Assembly: GCA_027924645.1 (NCBI GenBank)
Contig: BSBN01000233.1
Span: 6,404,501 to 6,468,500, forward strand
Length of the DNA stretch: 64,000 nucleotides
Direction: 5' to 3'
Origin: Cunninghamia lanceolata
Lineage: Eukaryota; Streptophyta; Pinopsida; Cupressales; Cupressaceae
A program made the translations under genes and the position numbers. Below are positions 1-13,559 of this stretch, piece after piece. The notes beneath the pieces are model-generated. The model searched no databases and was not told the DNA's origin. It was given only the letters and a program-made list of their open reading frames with translations. Each line of letters begins with the position of its first letter. Positions within the stretch are counted from its first letter, which is position 1.

Positions 1-1300
1 AAGTTACATCTGCTTGCCTATCTCTTCCTCTTCCACGGTCTCTTCCTCCTCGGAAGGGTCCATTATCATTATAGCTTCCCGGTCCTTAAATAGCATTAGC
101 ACTTCTTTGTCATGATAGGGCCCGGTATCCATGATTCGGCGCATACAACGGCCTTTCCACCAATCCTTTTACATAGGCCATCTCTCAGTCATGATCCAAT
201 TCTTTGTTTATTTGAAACTTACTAGATGGACATTCCAAAGTTCCATGACTGTCCCATTCTCCGCATACCCCACAATATACTAAATTTGGTTTTTTAACGG
301 TGTGGAGGTCCACCCTTAGGGTATTTGCTCTCTTTTCTCCTATTTCCATTAGACACTCATTCTGGAGGTGGCCTTCTCTACCACAATATGAGCACCAATT
401 ACTGGGCCTTTGTGGGCCAATCTCCCTTTTCATCAATTCTTGCCTCAACTGCAACTGGTCCATTTCTAGTTGCAATCTCTCCATTTTCTTATTTTCTTTT
501 TCTCTTTCAATTTTTCTCCAGGATTGGCCCTCTATCCGGCATGCTAGTGCAACTAGGTTTGAATATGAATTGAAACTTCTACCATCTAGAGACATCCTTA
601 ATTTCAGGACTATGCCTGATAGGAACCATTCTCTCTTTTGTTTGTCGTTCAATGGTTCATCTAACCGCCTAATCACTTAAATCTTTTATCAAATTCTAAG
701 ATAGGCTCATCGTCTCTCTGAGACAATTCTCTTAATTTTCTTAATCCTTCTATTGGAAGTTCAAGGTTGTCAAAGTTTTCCAAGAATGTTGCTTTTACTT
801 CATCCCAAGTTTTATTGTTCTGCGGATACATCTTCCAGTACCACTTTAGCGGTTCTTCCCTTAATGAGCTAATAAAATCAAATAATTTTATGTTGTCTCT
901 TTGCTCATTTCGACTCTGCAAGATGGTCTCTAATAGAAAGACATGTTTGGCGGCATTGTTGGTGTCTCTTTAGAAGACTGGCATTTTCTTTGATGTGGCC
1001 ATAGCTTCTTCATCTGATGACTTTTCTTCTAGACTTGTAGTATCACTACCTTCCTCTCTTGATATATGGCTATATTCAACTTCACCTGATATTCTTTCAT
1101 CTTCACTTCTCTTTCCTATGGTTTCCCACTCGATTGAATGATCACTGTTATCCCAATTAATTGTATAAGTTGTCTAAAATTCCCTTTTCTTGCTTCCTTC
1201 TATCTCTTCATCAGTTCCTATATATGATATGATTGGCTCAAGGGGTGACTCCTAGTCTGGGGGAGACATCTGTTCTTTATACTATTTTGATCTTAATTGT
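1..1300 (-). pseudogene. Ty3/gypsy gag remnant with CCHC zinc knuckle
   Basis: Two overlapping minus-strand frames (about 921-673 and 676-185) together give a retrotransposon capsid protein. The upstream part has the gag core signature, including WYWKMYP and TWDEVKATFLENF, followed by an EFDKRFK segment. A frameshift near 676 moves the reading to a stretch with LNDKQKREWFLSGI, a Lys/Glu/Gln-rich coiled segment, and a CX2CX4HX4C zinc knuckle (CSYCGREGHLQNEC) followed by a second Cys-rich motif. Beyond the stop at 185 the same kind of sequence runs out of the window, so protease and pol, if present, lie outside. The region 921-1900 is a degenerate leader and N-terminus. Ty3/gypsy is favoured by the gag core; no RT is visible to confirm it. 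Confidence 0.75.
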
Positions 1301-1891
1301 GTCTCTTCATTACTAATGATTTTTAGTTTATTTGACAAATCCCTAGGGTTCAGTTCCAGTGATTCTTCCTTCTGGTTAGTTGCAGTAATAATGGCTTCTA
1401 GTTTTCATCCTCCTTCTTTCTTATTTCTGGCTGCACCCACATTGGCATGCTCAGCAGCACCCTTCTTGGCGTGCTCCCCCCATTTCTTTAAGATTTCTTC
1501 CGCCATTTTCTCTGCTTGCTCTCTCTCTCTCTCTCTCTCTCTTCCAGTATCTTTCTTCCCTTTCCTAGGTTTGCTTTCATCTCCTTTCCTCCATATTCAT
1601 TTCTATTCCTAATTGAATGATTTCTGATATCTCTCTTCCTGCTTTAGATTTCCTTATCCCCATATGCACATTTGTTCCGAATTTCTTTTCTTCCTATATC
1701 ATCTTTCAAAAAGGATTTTCTGAATAGTCATGTCTTTACAAGGACCTCTGAGGTCCCCCCTCTTTCCATTCATCATCCCCTAATGGCCTACCCCCTCTCA
1801 CAGCTCGACGGCTTTAGGATCTGACGAAGGATTTATTCTGTCATTTTCTCCTCTCTTCCAAACTTCTAATTTCTTTTACTGGTCTTTCTAG

Positions 1892-1911
1892 GGTCCCGAC
1901 AATGGAACCAA
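1892..1911 (-). other. Primer binding site of the minus-strand gypsy element
   Basis: Directly inside the LTR the minus strand reads TGGTTCCATTGTCGGGACCC. It begins with TGG, which pairs with the CCA end of a tRNA, and sits one base from the LTR end. Which tRNA it matches cannot be told from the sequence alone. Confidence 0.5.
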
Positions 1912-2324
1912 TGTTAGCAAGAGAAACTGGGGCTGATACAGTCTGAAGACATGTATCCTAATACTTCTTGTGTAGTCTAATTTATACCCTGGAAGATAGT
2001 ATGAGAATAAGTCTAATTATCAAAGTGAACAATCATGCATCATACCTACTAAAAGAAGATAATCATATCCTTACATAAACTACAAAACCCATATATTAAT
2101 TCAAGCATATATATATATTCAGAATACTAGTTGGGCAGGTCTAGTCTCTGCTCCAGTTACTTCAATACATTCTTATCCATATTCTCTATATTCTATTTCA
2201 TAAGTTTATATACATATCTTCTTTGAAGTGTCATGACTTTTCCTCTGTCTCATGCCTTTTCCAGAAGTGAGGTCTTTCTCCGGTATCTTTTGGTATCCCT
2301 GTTTCGGTACCTAACCAGCTAACA
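1912..2324 (-). mobile_element. 5' LTR of a Ty3/gypsy-type element (413 bp)
   Basis: The segment begins TGTTAGC and ends GCTAACA, a perfect 7-bp terminal inverted repeat with TG...CA ends. A primer binding site and gag lie immediately to its left on the minus strand, so this is the upstream LTR of an element running leftward out of the window. The second LTR and the target duplication are not in the window, so the boundary rests on the terminal repeats and PBS position. Confidence 0.7.
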
Positions 2325-3799
2325 CTCCTTACCTTTGTTGTTGATCTCTCTCTTCTTCTTCGCTTGCCTTCATTGACTCATAAACTATGTTTAAATAGCA
2401 TTCCCTAACCTCTAAGATGATTTGTATCAACTACAAGGTGGTACAAAGTTCTATGCCTTATAAACATGTCATCGACCAATGTTAACAAACTTCCAAACCC
2501 AAATGGTGACATCGGTGAAACTCTTCGTGTTATGCTCAACATATGTCCACAGTGGTCCAGAAACCTTCTCGTATACTCATCTTCTAGTTCAAACTCCAAA
2601 TAATTTGTTGCAAATACAATTGTGTAAAAACTTTCAACCCATTACACACTCACAAATCCAATATTGCTCTTATGTACATCCAATTCTCCTCAACTGTGGA
2701 CACATCTAGATATCACTATAAAGCATAATTCTAAAACCACAAAACCAAATATCACACTATGGTAAAATGTGGTGGCTTCTCCTATAATTGACTGATAACC
2801 AAAAATTGGCAAACAAACAAATGAACTGAAACAACTATTTTTGGGTAATGCAGGATTTTCATGACACTCAAGGATGTGCTTGCATCAATAAGAAGGGATG
2901 ATGACGTGTATTGATGCTATCAAGATGATGACCTCATCCATAATAGATATAGGTCCAACACTTCATAATCAAAGAAAATAAGTTGCAACACCTTATACTA
3001 CATCAAGACCATATAATAGACTATACAAATAATGGTGTTTAAGCATGACATAGACTATTATTTTATACCAATTATTGAAAAATTGCTCTGTTAACTTATA
3101 ATTCAACTTTCAACTTATATTTAACTATTAAGAAAATGATATATGTACTTCTCTTAAAATTTTGTAAACCAACTTTATTTAATAAGAAAACTAAAAGGTT
3201 ATAATCAAAATATATTAATTCTTTTATTGTCTTTGTCCTCTAACTATTAACCTACCCTGATATGTAAACGCCATTGTGGAATAGACAACCATCATAAAGT
3301 CTTAGTTGGTCTATTATTGAAAATCACCATTAGTAGTTATGGGATAACATGAGAATGACCATGAGGTGTCTAAACTCATTCAAAGGCAATCCAAGGAATT
3401 GTGAGAATATTTCCATGTCTATAAACGTATGAAAAAACCTATGGAATGTACTACATTTTGAGGTTCCTAGGGAGGTGTGCGAGTCATGCTAGTATCCCCC
3501 ACATTGAAAACTCTTTCCAAAGTTTTCTTCATATTTCAAACAACAAATCACCTTGGATAATTCACGTGCTCCTTTATAAAAGTCTCTGGTCTAGATTACT
3601 TTTCTACCCCATGTAGTTGAAGCCTAATAGCTAGGCGACTCTTGGGCAAAAGAAAAAGACACACTAAATGTGAAAAGAGCTCCCCATTTTAATTTAAATA
3701 TTGATTAACCTCATTTTAAGGTAAGTACGAAGTAGACGTTATTTGTTTTTTATGCATTAGGGAATTGACAAGTATCTTTTGGCCATGGGTCAAGATGTG
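2325..3799. other. AT-rich intergenic sequence, no gene seen
   Basis: Both strands are dense in stop codons with no recognisable protein motif. The short open stretches around 2405-2709 have no domain and overlap on opposite strands. The right end merges into the satellite array. Confidence 0.6.
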
Positions 3800-5525
3800 G
3801 GAGGGTTCTTTCTATCAATCTTAAGTTAAGTTATTAGTTAATTGTAATTAGTGGGGTCATGGGATTTATGGGGAATTTAATTGTTAATATAGTGTTAAGG
3901 TAAAGTTTGGGAGGGTTATCTTTATAAACCTTAATTTACATTTGGTTAATTATGATCAATGGGGTAATGCGATTCATGGAGAATTGAACTAGTAAGATAG
4001 TCTAAGGGTTAAAGACTCTTATAGATCCTAATCTACCTTTAGTTAATCATGGTCTGTAGGTGCGTACACAATTTGTGAGGAATCAAGTTATGTCCTCACT
4101 ATAAATCTTAACTTAATTCATTAGTTAATTGTAACTAGTGGGATCATATGATTTATGGGGAATTCGGTTGTTAATATAGTGTTAAGGTAAAGTTTGGGAG
4201 GGCTATCCTTATAAACCTTAACTTACGTTTGGTTAATTCAAATCAATGGGTAATGTGATTCATGGAGAATTGAACTAGTAAGAAAGTGTAAAAGTTAAAG
4301 ATGCTTATAGATCCTAATCTACGTTTAGTTAGTCATGGTTAGTAGGTGTGTACAATTCATGAGGAATCAAGCTATGTCCTCACTATAAACCTTAAATTAA
4401 GTCATTAGTTAACTATAAATACTACGGTCATAGGATTTATGGGGAATTTGATTGTTAATATAGTGTTAAGGTAAAGTTTGGGAGGGTTATCTTTATAAAA
4501 TTTAACTTACATTTGGTTAATTATGATCAATGGGGTAATGTGATTCATGGAGAATTGAACTAGTAAGATAGTCTAAGGGTTAAAGACTCTTATAGATCCT
4601 AATCTACCTTTAGTTAATCATGGTTTGTAGGTGCATATGATTTGTGAGGAATCAAGATATGTCCTCACTATAAACCTTAACTTAAGTCATGAGTTAATTG
4701 TAATTAGTGGGATCATAGGATTTATGGGGAATTTGATTATTAATATAGTGTTAAGGTAAAGTTTGGGAGGGTTATCCTTATAAACCTCAACTTACGTTTG
4801 ATTAATTCTCATCAATGGGTAATGTGATTCATGGAGAATTGAACTAGTAAGATAGTGTAAAAGTTAAAGACTCTTATAGATCCTAAACTACCTTTAGTTA
4901 CCCATGGTCAACAGGTGTGTACGATTCATGAGGAATCAAGCTATGTCCTCACTATAAACCTTAACTTATGTCATTAGTTAATTATAATAAGTGGGGTCAT
5001 AGGATTTATGGGGAATTCAATTGTTAATATAATGTTGAGGTAAAGTTTGGAAGGGTTATCCTTATAAACTTTAACTTACGTTTGGTAAATTCTGATCAAT
5101 GGGGTAATGTGATTCATGGAGAATTGAACTAGTAAGATAGTGTAAAAGTTAAAGACTCTTATAGATCCTAACCTACCTTTAGTTAGTCATAGTCAGTAGG
5201 GGTGTACGATTCATGAGGAATCAAGCTATGTCCTCACTATAAACCTTAAGTCGTTAGTTAATTGTAATTAGTGGAGTCATAGGATTTAAATGGGGAATTC
5301 GATTGTTAATATAATATTGAAGTAAAGTTTAGAAGGGTTATCCTTATAAACCTTAACTTATGTTTGGTTAATTCTGATCAATGGGGTAATGTGATTCATG
5401 GAGAATTGAACTAGTAATATAGTCTAAGGGTTAAAGATTTTATAGATCCTAATCTACCTTTAGTTAATCATGATCAATAGGTGCATACAATTCATGTAGA
5501 ATCAAGCTATGTCCTTAGTGTAAAC
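3800..5525. repeat. ~285-bp tandem satellite, about six copies
   Basis: The landmark ATTTATGGGG (or a close variant) recurs at 3864, 4151, 4435, 4720, 5004 and 5284, giving spacings of 287, 284, 285, 284 and 280 bp. Each unit also carries GGGAGGGTTAT, a GATTCATGGAGAATTGAAC box and GTCCTCACTATAAA in the same order. The copies differ by scattered substitutions and small indels. The array decays after about 5525, where only a short TTAATTGTGAT motif continues. No coding capacity is seen. Confidence 0.9.
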
Positions 5526-5749
5526 CCTGCCCCATTTTTAATTAATTGTGATAGATAGGAATATAGCATTCATAACCCTGACCCACTTTTGATTAATTGT
5601 GATTGATATGAATATAGAAATACAAAAAAATGAACTACCATCAAACTTCTGACAAATACTAAGCATCCTACAATCAATCTATCCACCCATCTAAACACCC
5701 TACAATCAAACTAGTCATCCATCTCTCACCAACCCAGACAAATGAAAGA

Positions 5750-5970
5750 TACATGGTTGAATTGTGATTGAGAGCCTTTTGCTTTCCTATAGTTGAGTTG
5801 TGATTGAAAGCCTTCTCCTTTCCTATAGTTGAATATAGTGATTGAGAGCTTTCTCCTTTCCCTATTGTGATTGAGAGCCTTCTCCTCTCCTATAGTTGAA
5901 TATTGTGATTGATCCTTTCCCTATTGTGATTGAGAGCCTTCTCCTTTCCCATGGTTGAATAATGAGACTC
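5750..5970. repeat. ~35-45 bp minisatellite
   Basis: Repeated blocks of the form ATTGTGATTGAGAGCCTT, CTCCTTTCC and TATAGTTGAA occur at least six times with small deletions. The array follows shortly after the 285-bp satellite. The shared TTGTGATTGA motif suggests it may derive from the decayed end of that array. Confidence 0.8.
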
Positions 5971-6119
5971 TCCTCCTTTCCCAAAAGGGCAAATTATTGT
6001 TGCTTGATTAGCATATAGATAGGTGTTGTTGCACCTAACTAAAACTAATAATTAGGAGAAAGAAAAAAAAAGGGATGAGTCACACATGAAACCCAAGACA
6101 AAGAATAAGCCAAAAATCT

Positions 6120-6730
6120 TCCTAGAATAAGCACGTGTGGGTTCTATTCCCACACACTGAAACACTGAATACGTGTAGGAGCTCATCTCCAACAACTCAA
6201 CTAAGCCGCCTAACCGTCACCATGACCTCAAAACCCATTCTCAACTAATTCCACAGCCCTCCGCTTTCTCCTCCGCCATTCTCTCCGCAATCCATCCAGA
6301 CCTTCCATGCGTTGCTGCTACAAAAGAATATGCTAAGTAAATTATAATAATCTAAGTGATATGGATTCCTTTTGTTTTTTCTTGTGGGGGGATTTCTATT
6401 TTCCTAGGAAAGACTTTCTTAAGGGCCATGTGTGGGTTTAATGATTTAATTGACCTGCCGAGCCGTTGACGAGAGGCTTCGGTAGGAAGGCAGGCGTTGG
6501 TCGTGTGTGGAATGGCGGTTAGGAAGAAGTAAAGGGTGGGTCCACCACAGTGGGAAAAAGTTCGTGGCGGCGTGCGAAGATTCAAAAATGTATACCAGCT
6601 TTATCCATATTTGTCTTGAGAAGTATCCGAGAAAGTAAAGGCGGCTTCAATGCCTGCTCTACTGTTTTTCAAATCAATATTTAATGTTTGGAACGAGGTA
6701 GCCCAAAACACTTCAATGGCGTCCATCCTT
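6120..6730. other. GC-richer island without a recognisable gene
   Basis: Base composition rises clearly above the flanks (for example GCCGCCTAACCGTCACC near 6205 and GGCGGCGTGCGAAG near 6565). The longest open frame, minus strand 6352-6585 (77 codons), has no recognisable motif. It could be a fragment of a gene edge or promoter, or an old transposon end. Confidence 0.3.
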
Positions 6731-6939
6731 ATCAGGTTGGTGTTGGATTTCAAACTTATAATCATTTTAATATTAACATTAAAATTGGGTTAGATTGCAA
6801 ATTTAACATTTTATTATTAAATTTAGTTTGATGTTATAGATAATTATTAGTTTTCTTTTTGAAGTTAGTAAATCATGGGTGCATGAACAGATGAATGATT
6901 GGACAACTTTGACTTATTGTCAAAAATTCTAATAAATTC

Positions 6940-7195
6940 ACTTGATTAGGTGTTAAGGATGACATGATTTCAATGTTGTCATTAAGTGTCAAGGATCTAG
7001 GAGTATCTACTTTGTTGAATTTGTTTAGGGATAATCTTGGTTTTAGCTAATGTGAAGGATTGAAGGGTATTCACTCCATCAAATTTACACAGGGCATGAT
7101 TCCATTTTAACTAAGTGTTAAGGATTAAGGGGTGTCTACTATATCGAATTATCCCAATGCATGATCCCAACATCATCCCTTATGGTGTCAAGCCG
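6940..7195. repeat. Degenerate ~70-bp tandem repeat
   Basis: Three to four imperfect units share the order: TGTCAAGGAT or TTAAGGATT, then GTATCTACT or GTGTCTACT, then a TCGAATT or TTGAATTTG, then an AGGG-containing ATGATTCC or ATGATCCC. They run directly into the CT/CA microsatellite. Confidence 0.6.
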
Positions 7196-7261
7196 ATACA
7201 CTCAACAAGATTTAATCCTTGATTGTCTCTTTGTGAGCCAAGCAACTTCACCAATAAACCA

Positions 7262-7262
<1 letters not shown>

Positions 7263-7338
<76 letters not shown>

Positions 7339-7940
7339 CACACGCACGTGTGTGTGTACACACATGTATACATATACATTATATATGTATATATACATAC
7401 ATCCATCAACTAGCTCATATTTAATGCTCACACACACACACAGAAACGCGCGCGCGCACGCATGCACTCCCATGCACGTGTGTGTGTGTACACACAACTA
7501 ACTCCTATAATGCTTGCTCTCTCTCTCTCTCACGTGTGTGTACACACATGTATGCATATACATTATATATGTATATATACATACATCCATCAACTAGCTC
7601 ATATAATGCTCTCTTTCTCTCTCTCACACACACATGTGCGTGCGCGCACGCACGCACTCACACGCACGTGTGTGTGCATGTGTGTACACACAACTAACTC
7701 ATATAATGTTTGCTCTCTTTCTCTCTCACACACACACATGTGTGTGCGCACAACTAACTCATATAAATCTCTCTTTCACACACACACACACATGCACACA
7801 CATGTGTATGTACACACATGTATACATATACATTATATATGTATATATACATACATTCATACATATGTGTGTGTATGCATACATACATATGTATGTATGT
7901 ATGTGTGTATGTATACATACACACACATATCCAACACCTA
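7263..7940. repeat. Compound CT/CA/TATA microsatellite with nested ~180-270 bp units
   Basis: Long (CT)n runs pass into (CA)n runs. A block containing TGTATACATATACATTATATATG followed by ACATACATCCATCAACTAGC recurs near 7360 and 7540, and its first half again near 7815. The stretch 7446-7460 is alternating CG/CA. All six frames are open only because dinucleotide repeats contain no stop codons; none of those frames is a gene. Confidence 0.9.
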
Positions 7941-7965
7941 ATGTTAATTCATGATATGTAAACAT

Positions 7966-9394
7966 TTCAATAAATATATCTATGTGTTATATTTATCGAG
8001 AATAAATATACACCTTACAATAAAAATCTAAGGACTAATAAATACAAATCAAACCTTAGATAAATTAGGGAATTGAGATAGAGATGAATCTAAACAAATA
8101 TTTGAAGAGAGATAAATTGAAATTAATTATATTAGATTAGGGATTAATTAGGAATTAGTGTATGTTACCTTTAAATGCAAATACGCTTTGACAAAGACCT
8201 AGAATCTATCTGGAATTGGATTGATGATCAATGACTTGAGACAACACAAATATAAACTCTTCTACTCTCTAAGATAAAACCATACACAATCTAGTCTAGC
8301 ATGTGACCCTATCATGGATGGCACATTGTTTTGCACTGTGGAAATAGACCTTTGAGACATACGAAAGGTGTTGATCTACTCTTGTACCCACAATCCCTTC
8401 TAAGATGTTCATCATTAGGACCTACTACATAACAAAGGTAAGAGTATTCAACTTCCTTGCTAGCATTGAAGTCCCTATGATTAATTCAACAATATTGAAA
8501 AATAGAAATAAATAGAGATGTTGTATGTTGAAGTAGACATAGTAGAATATGTTAGCCAAACTTGCAATTGATGCAACACTGACTAATATTTTTTGATGTA
8601 TAGGTTTTTTCCTAATTTTCAATCATTAGAATGCACTACCTAGGGTGATGTCCTTAAATATAATTCCTAGACACACAATTTGAAACCTTTGGCATGTTGG
8701 CCAAGAGTAATGATCATATTAGAGTAGAGACAACATGGGAAGTGGTTCAATTTGAATTTAACAATAGAGGGATGAGATCATGCCTACAATCTAGTCTAGA
8801 GGACAAAATCACATGTGCAATCCAATCTAAGATGGTCAATGCTTTGGGGCTAGATTAGGAATGTTTTAAACTATATGATATGGCATAACAAAGTGCTAGA
8901 TTTAGGTTTTAGGTCAATGAATGCACCAAAAGAGACTAAAAGTATGTTAGAATCATGCTTTCAAGACATCCACACAAAGTGATGTAAAATAGAGATGAAA
9001 GAGTAAAGCATGCACTTTTCTCCATTAAAATATAAAATAACAATTAATCAAATATAAAACAAATTGAATGTATTTTTTATATATTTTTAATAGAAGAACT
9101 CTTTTAATTCTAAAGCCATGATAACATTATACTTATACTACTAAATAAGATGTTTTACATTAAAACATTACTTAGTCAAATTATGAAAGAATGCTACTTA
9201 CTAAGAATACATTTTGTAATATATTTCAGACTAATTTTTATTAATTATGTGAATAATACACTTTATATTATTAAATGAGATGTTTTGTATTAAAATATTA
9301 TTTAATGAAATATAAAAGAAATTAATCAAGCAAAGTCAGTGGGCTATAAATGGGAGATAAAATGGTCTAAACTCAAGTCCAATGATCCGATATG
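7966..9394. other. AT-rich sequence, no gene seen
   Basis: No open frame with recognisable content. Between 9100 and 9330 a block of the form GAGATGTTTT..ATTAAAA.ATTA recurs twice (near 9150 and 9280). A related block lies right of the SINE-like unit near 9518, as if that unit had inserted into an older repeat. Confidence 0.5.
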
Positions 9395-9490
9395 GGCTAG
9401 AATATTGCAAGATCGATGCCCTAATGGGCATTTGAACCTAGAAGGTGACAATAACAAAGCAAATCCTTAACCACCAGATCATGCCCTTAA
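9395..9490 (-). mobile_element. tRNA-derived SINE-like unit
   Basis: On the minus strand, CTGGTGGTTAAGG (complement of about 9466-9478) resembles a pol III A box. GGTTCAAATGCC (complement of 9427-9438) resembles a B box (consensus GGTTCRANNCC). Their separation of roughly 30 bp fits a tRNA-like head. No complete cloverleaf with a CCA-accepting stem was found, so this is called a SINE head and not a tRNA gene. The 3' tail and target duplication were not resolved. Confidence 0.5.
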
Positions 9491-12400
9491 CAACAACATT
9501 ACACTTTTTTATATGAGATACATTTTTTACATTAAAATATAGTTGTTATGATGAAATTTGTGTACCCATGCCATTCCTATTTAGTTTTGTGACAATTTTG
9601 GGAGAATTCTTAATACATGAACATATTGACAGATGGTATAATTTTGTACAAAGCAAACTCATTCCCCTAGGTCTTTACCTATCCCCATACACACATATAC
9701 CCTTAGATTTATTCACACCTTACTCTTACATACACACATGGATGATAGCACAATAGTGCACACCTCAGCCTAAGTGGGACACTCAAATTGACATTTTAAA
9801 CCAAATTTTTACTTTATATCACATATAGCAAACAAACTGTTAACAATTTGAAGATGACATGAACTAGTGATTTTTGATATTTTTTGTGTAGATTCTAAAT
9901 ACATTTTTAAAAATTAAAAAATAATTTGTCTCATTTTTAAACATTTCTTAATAACTTGCTTTTATACTTTATAGTATTTTTAATGAGTGGTCTTATACCA
10001 TAATGCATAACTTTTTTAGAAATATAATAAATTCATAATTTCTTAAACATAGATCATTAACACTAATATGTGGGGCATGCATTTTTTTTGTAATTTTTGT
10101 TGCATATTTTATTTATTATTAATTTTTTATTTACAGTAATTATAATTTAGAGCAATATTATGCCATAATGCATAACTTTTTTAGCATGTTTAAATTAACC
10201 TTTTTATTGAAACAAGGATATCAATATGAAAGGCACATGTATTTTTTAGATTTTTTTCTACAATTTTTTTTAATTTTTCCATGTGCATTAAACACAAACC
10301 TTTATGTTTGGTTAAAAACCTACGTTCACTAGAAAATCCTCAAAATCTCATGTCATGATGACTCCATTTGATGGTCCAAATCTTGTTTCGAAACAAAAAT
10401 TTCTTCTAAAACCCAAGTGAGCAAAAGGAGGGGGGCAACATAATTCAAAGGTCCCTTCTTATAACTCCTTCATTCAAACCCTATTTACATGTGGTAGGTG
10501 TTTTACATTTGGATAAAGGACCTTTATTCAAAGGTGGTCAATGATTTTTGCCTCCCAAAACTCATTTTTGTTCCCCGTCCCACAAGTGAGACATACTATT
10601 GTGATATGACCCACATTCTGATACATTTACCATGTTATATATTAATTATTCCCAATTGTACACTTATCGCAATACATCCATTACTCACTTGATTCTGACC
10701 ATTTCTTTGTCCCACATCATTTATACAAACGCAAGGTCAACCTCGTGCTTGTAAACTTGATTAAGAATAGCCACATGCACCTTATTGGATTAGCTTAGAT
10801 TGAGTTTAAGAAAAGTTTATTTTTTTTACACACATTAAGATATAATTTAGTTAAACATACAAGAAAATTATGTTCTTTAGGGAAAACAAAAATCCACATA
10901 ATATATGGTATTTTGAACTTTCTCTCTGATGTTTTTTTTTCGCTATACAATCGAATATGTTTTTAAAAAATATAATACAATTCTTTCTCAAAAATCCAAA
11001 AGAAATCTAAATATAATTTTTTGTCAACTCCCCCTGCATGAACAATATATAAGGTTAAAAATTACATGGTCGAAAGTAAGTGAAAAATATTATCTGTGGG
11101 ATTCTTATTGGTTATCTATTTGGAAGCTCAACTTAGACCGTAGTATTATATTGTATTGACACGTTTGAACAATATTTGGCTTGGAAGCTGTTGATAGAAT
11201 TGTTTATATTTTAAGTGAAGAGCGTCTAGATTCAACTAGAATTGTTTATGTGGAGAGATGCAGAAATCATTTTATAATATGGACAAACATTTATCAAAGA
11301 TTACATCATATTCTGCAGGAAATTGTCAAAGAAAAAAAAAACTTGGCTGTTTTTGCGAATTTCCGCCCACCCTTCCCTATCTCTGGTTTTCATCTTAACC
11401 CTGAGTGAGACATTTGGTAGTGCAATACGTACTATCAATTCCAATGGTTTAAAGTGAACAGGACATGTCATAATTTACAAGAAAACAAGAGCCTCTCATC
11501 TTTTCTTCAATATTCAATGTATATCAACTTGGCATTCAGAAAATGTCATCTCAGTCAATGCTAAACTATGGATTCTCTCTGGATGTTACCCCTTCAATTC
11601 TTCAACTTCTATTTGCCCCTTCTGAAATATAAAATTAAGTTTCAAACTTCCAAAGAACTATGTAAATTTCAGTTGTCATAAGATGATTGAAATTCAGTCA
11701 TTATGGTGTTCAATAGTCAAATAGTTAATAGTAATTTTATGTCTTATTCATATTAAAAATAGTAAATATGGGTCTTATTTTTATTGGCCAAAATTGACTT
11801 TTGACTGTTGACTGTTGAACTGGATGATGTAAATAAGAATAGCCTTGAACAATCATGCAGATGAAAACTTCTCTACCCAATAGAGTATATACCTTTTATT
11901 TCATAGATATTTGGTTCAATAATTGCTAAGACTTACTTTTTGAGATAGTTTGAATGGTTTAATCAATGAAAATGAAACAATTATTTATCATTTTTATGTA
12001 TAGATAAAATCTAAAATTAATTAAATTATTTTTTAAGAAGTTTTCAAATAAACTCAGATCACTTTTAAATCCTCTTAATGTTGAAAGTACTCACTTAAAC
12101 TACACAAATAATCCATCATCTTTTAACTTAAAACCAAAGACTAAAAATCCATTATACTAAACTCACTTAAAACAAATAATTCAATATAATAAACACAAAA
12201 ATCTAAAATCTCGACCTAACTTAAATTATACAACTATTAATTAATAGATCTGCTATAACTCACCTCATACATAGTATTACCAAAATTTTAGATTTTTTCT
12301 GTTCAATAGACTCGAAATTCTTATTTTGGCTTCAGATGAAAATTTAAATTCTAAATGTTAATGGACCTATTCAACACGAGGCTTTAATGAAAATTTAAAG

Positions 12401-13559
12401 TCTAAATGTTAAAGACCTATTCAATAGGGGACAAATTATTAAAGGAAATCACTACCCAAATAAAATAAAATAGTATTTTTTTACTCTCCAAGTTGCAATC
12501 CATGAACTGTGGCCTTGAGATATTCTAATCTAGTATTTTGGCATCATATAGGAGATAATACAGTTTCAATTACTGAGCTCTTTTCTAGATAATTTGTTTT
12601 ATTAAGTATGTTGCTGCATGAAATACAATGAATTATACAATTAAATTATTGAGTTATATAAATTATATATATTTAAATTATTTATTTTGTTATTCTTAAA
12701 TAATAAATGATTTAATAGTTAAAATAAATTTTTATATATAATATAAAATTGTCATTAATTATTTAATTATTAATTTTTTATATTTTTAATTAATTAAACA
12801 AATAAATAAGTTACAATTAATAGAAAAATACTGAATAATAATAGATAAGTTGCAATTTATAAAAAAATTAATAGTTGTTAACATCAATCTCGTCAACATT
12901 AGTTAATGGGACACATTTGTTTGGTACAATAATCTAAATTTGAAAATCAATTTAAACTCTAGCTACTTTGAATCAAATTTGTCTTTAGTATATAGCTTAA
13001 TAATGAAATATTGAGACAAAAAATTTAGTTCACGTTAGATGTAAGATTTGATGGGATAATGTGTAAGTGCGTATTTAAAATTATTTTGGTTTGATTTTTA
13101 AGAATAGACAACCTTGGCTATTTGAAAAGCTCTTGAGTTGCCACCATACTAGTTGTTTAGAAGTCCAAGTTTGAATTTAGGCCACCTAGGAAGCTCTCCC
13201 AACTGCAACCATAGATTGCCATCCCTAATAGGTACAACCATCACCAATTAATCTCATTGTTTTACAATAAAATATGATTTAATTAATCAATTATTTATCC
13301 AACTATTTTATATATAAACTAATATATTATTATTTAATTAATCAATATGAACCAATATTGTACAAGATGTTGTACATGCATACCAAACACTTTGGAATGA
13401 ATCTATACCTTATAATGCTTGGTTATTTGAGCCCTTTTAGTGAATTCCTTTAAGATGTAATGGTGAAAATTGCATACCCTTGTCCTTTTCCCTTATGTTT
13501 TAGGCCTATTTTGATTAGAGTGTCCTAAATGTAATAACTAGCTTGTAAATGTCACATTC
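9491..13559. other. AT-rich sequence, no gene supported
   Basis: Open frames here (for example 9568-9756, 10498-10692, 10929-11159) are short and lack recognisable domains. The composition is strongly AT-rich with many homopolymer runs, typical of decayed transposon sequence. Confidence 0.5.

Noticed and set aside
7161..7965. Several long open frames rich in His-Thr, Ser-Leu and Cys-Val
   Set aside because: They are translations of CT and CA dinucleotide repeats, open in all frames, with no non-repetitive content.
9395..9490. Possible tRNA gene
   Set aside because: A and B boxes are present but no full cloverleaf with matching acceptor stem or anticodon stem was found; SINE head is the better call.
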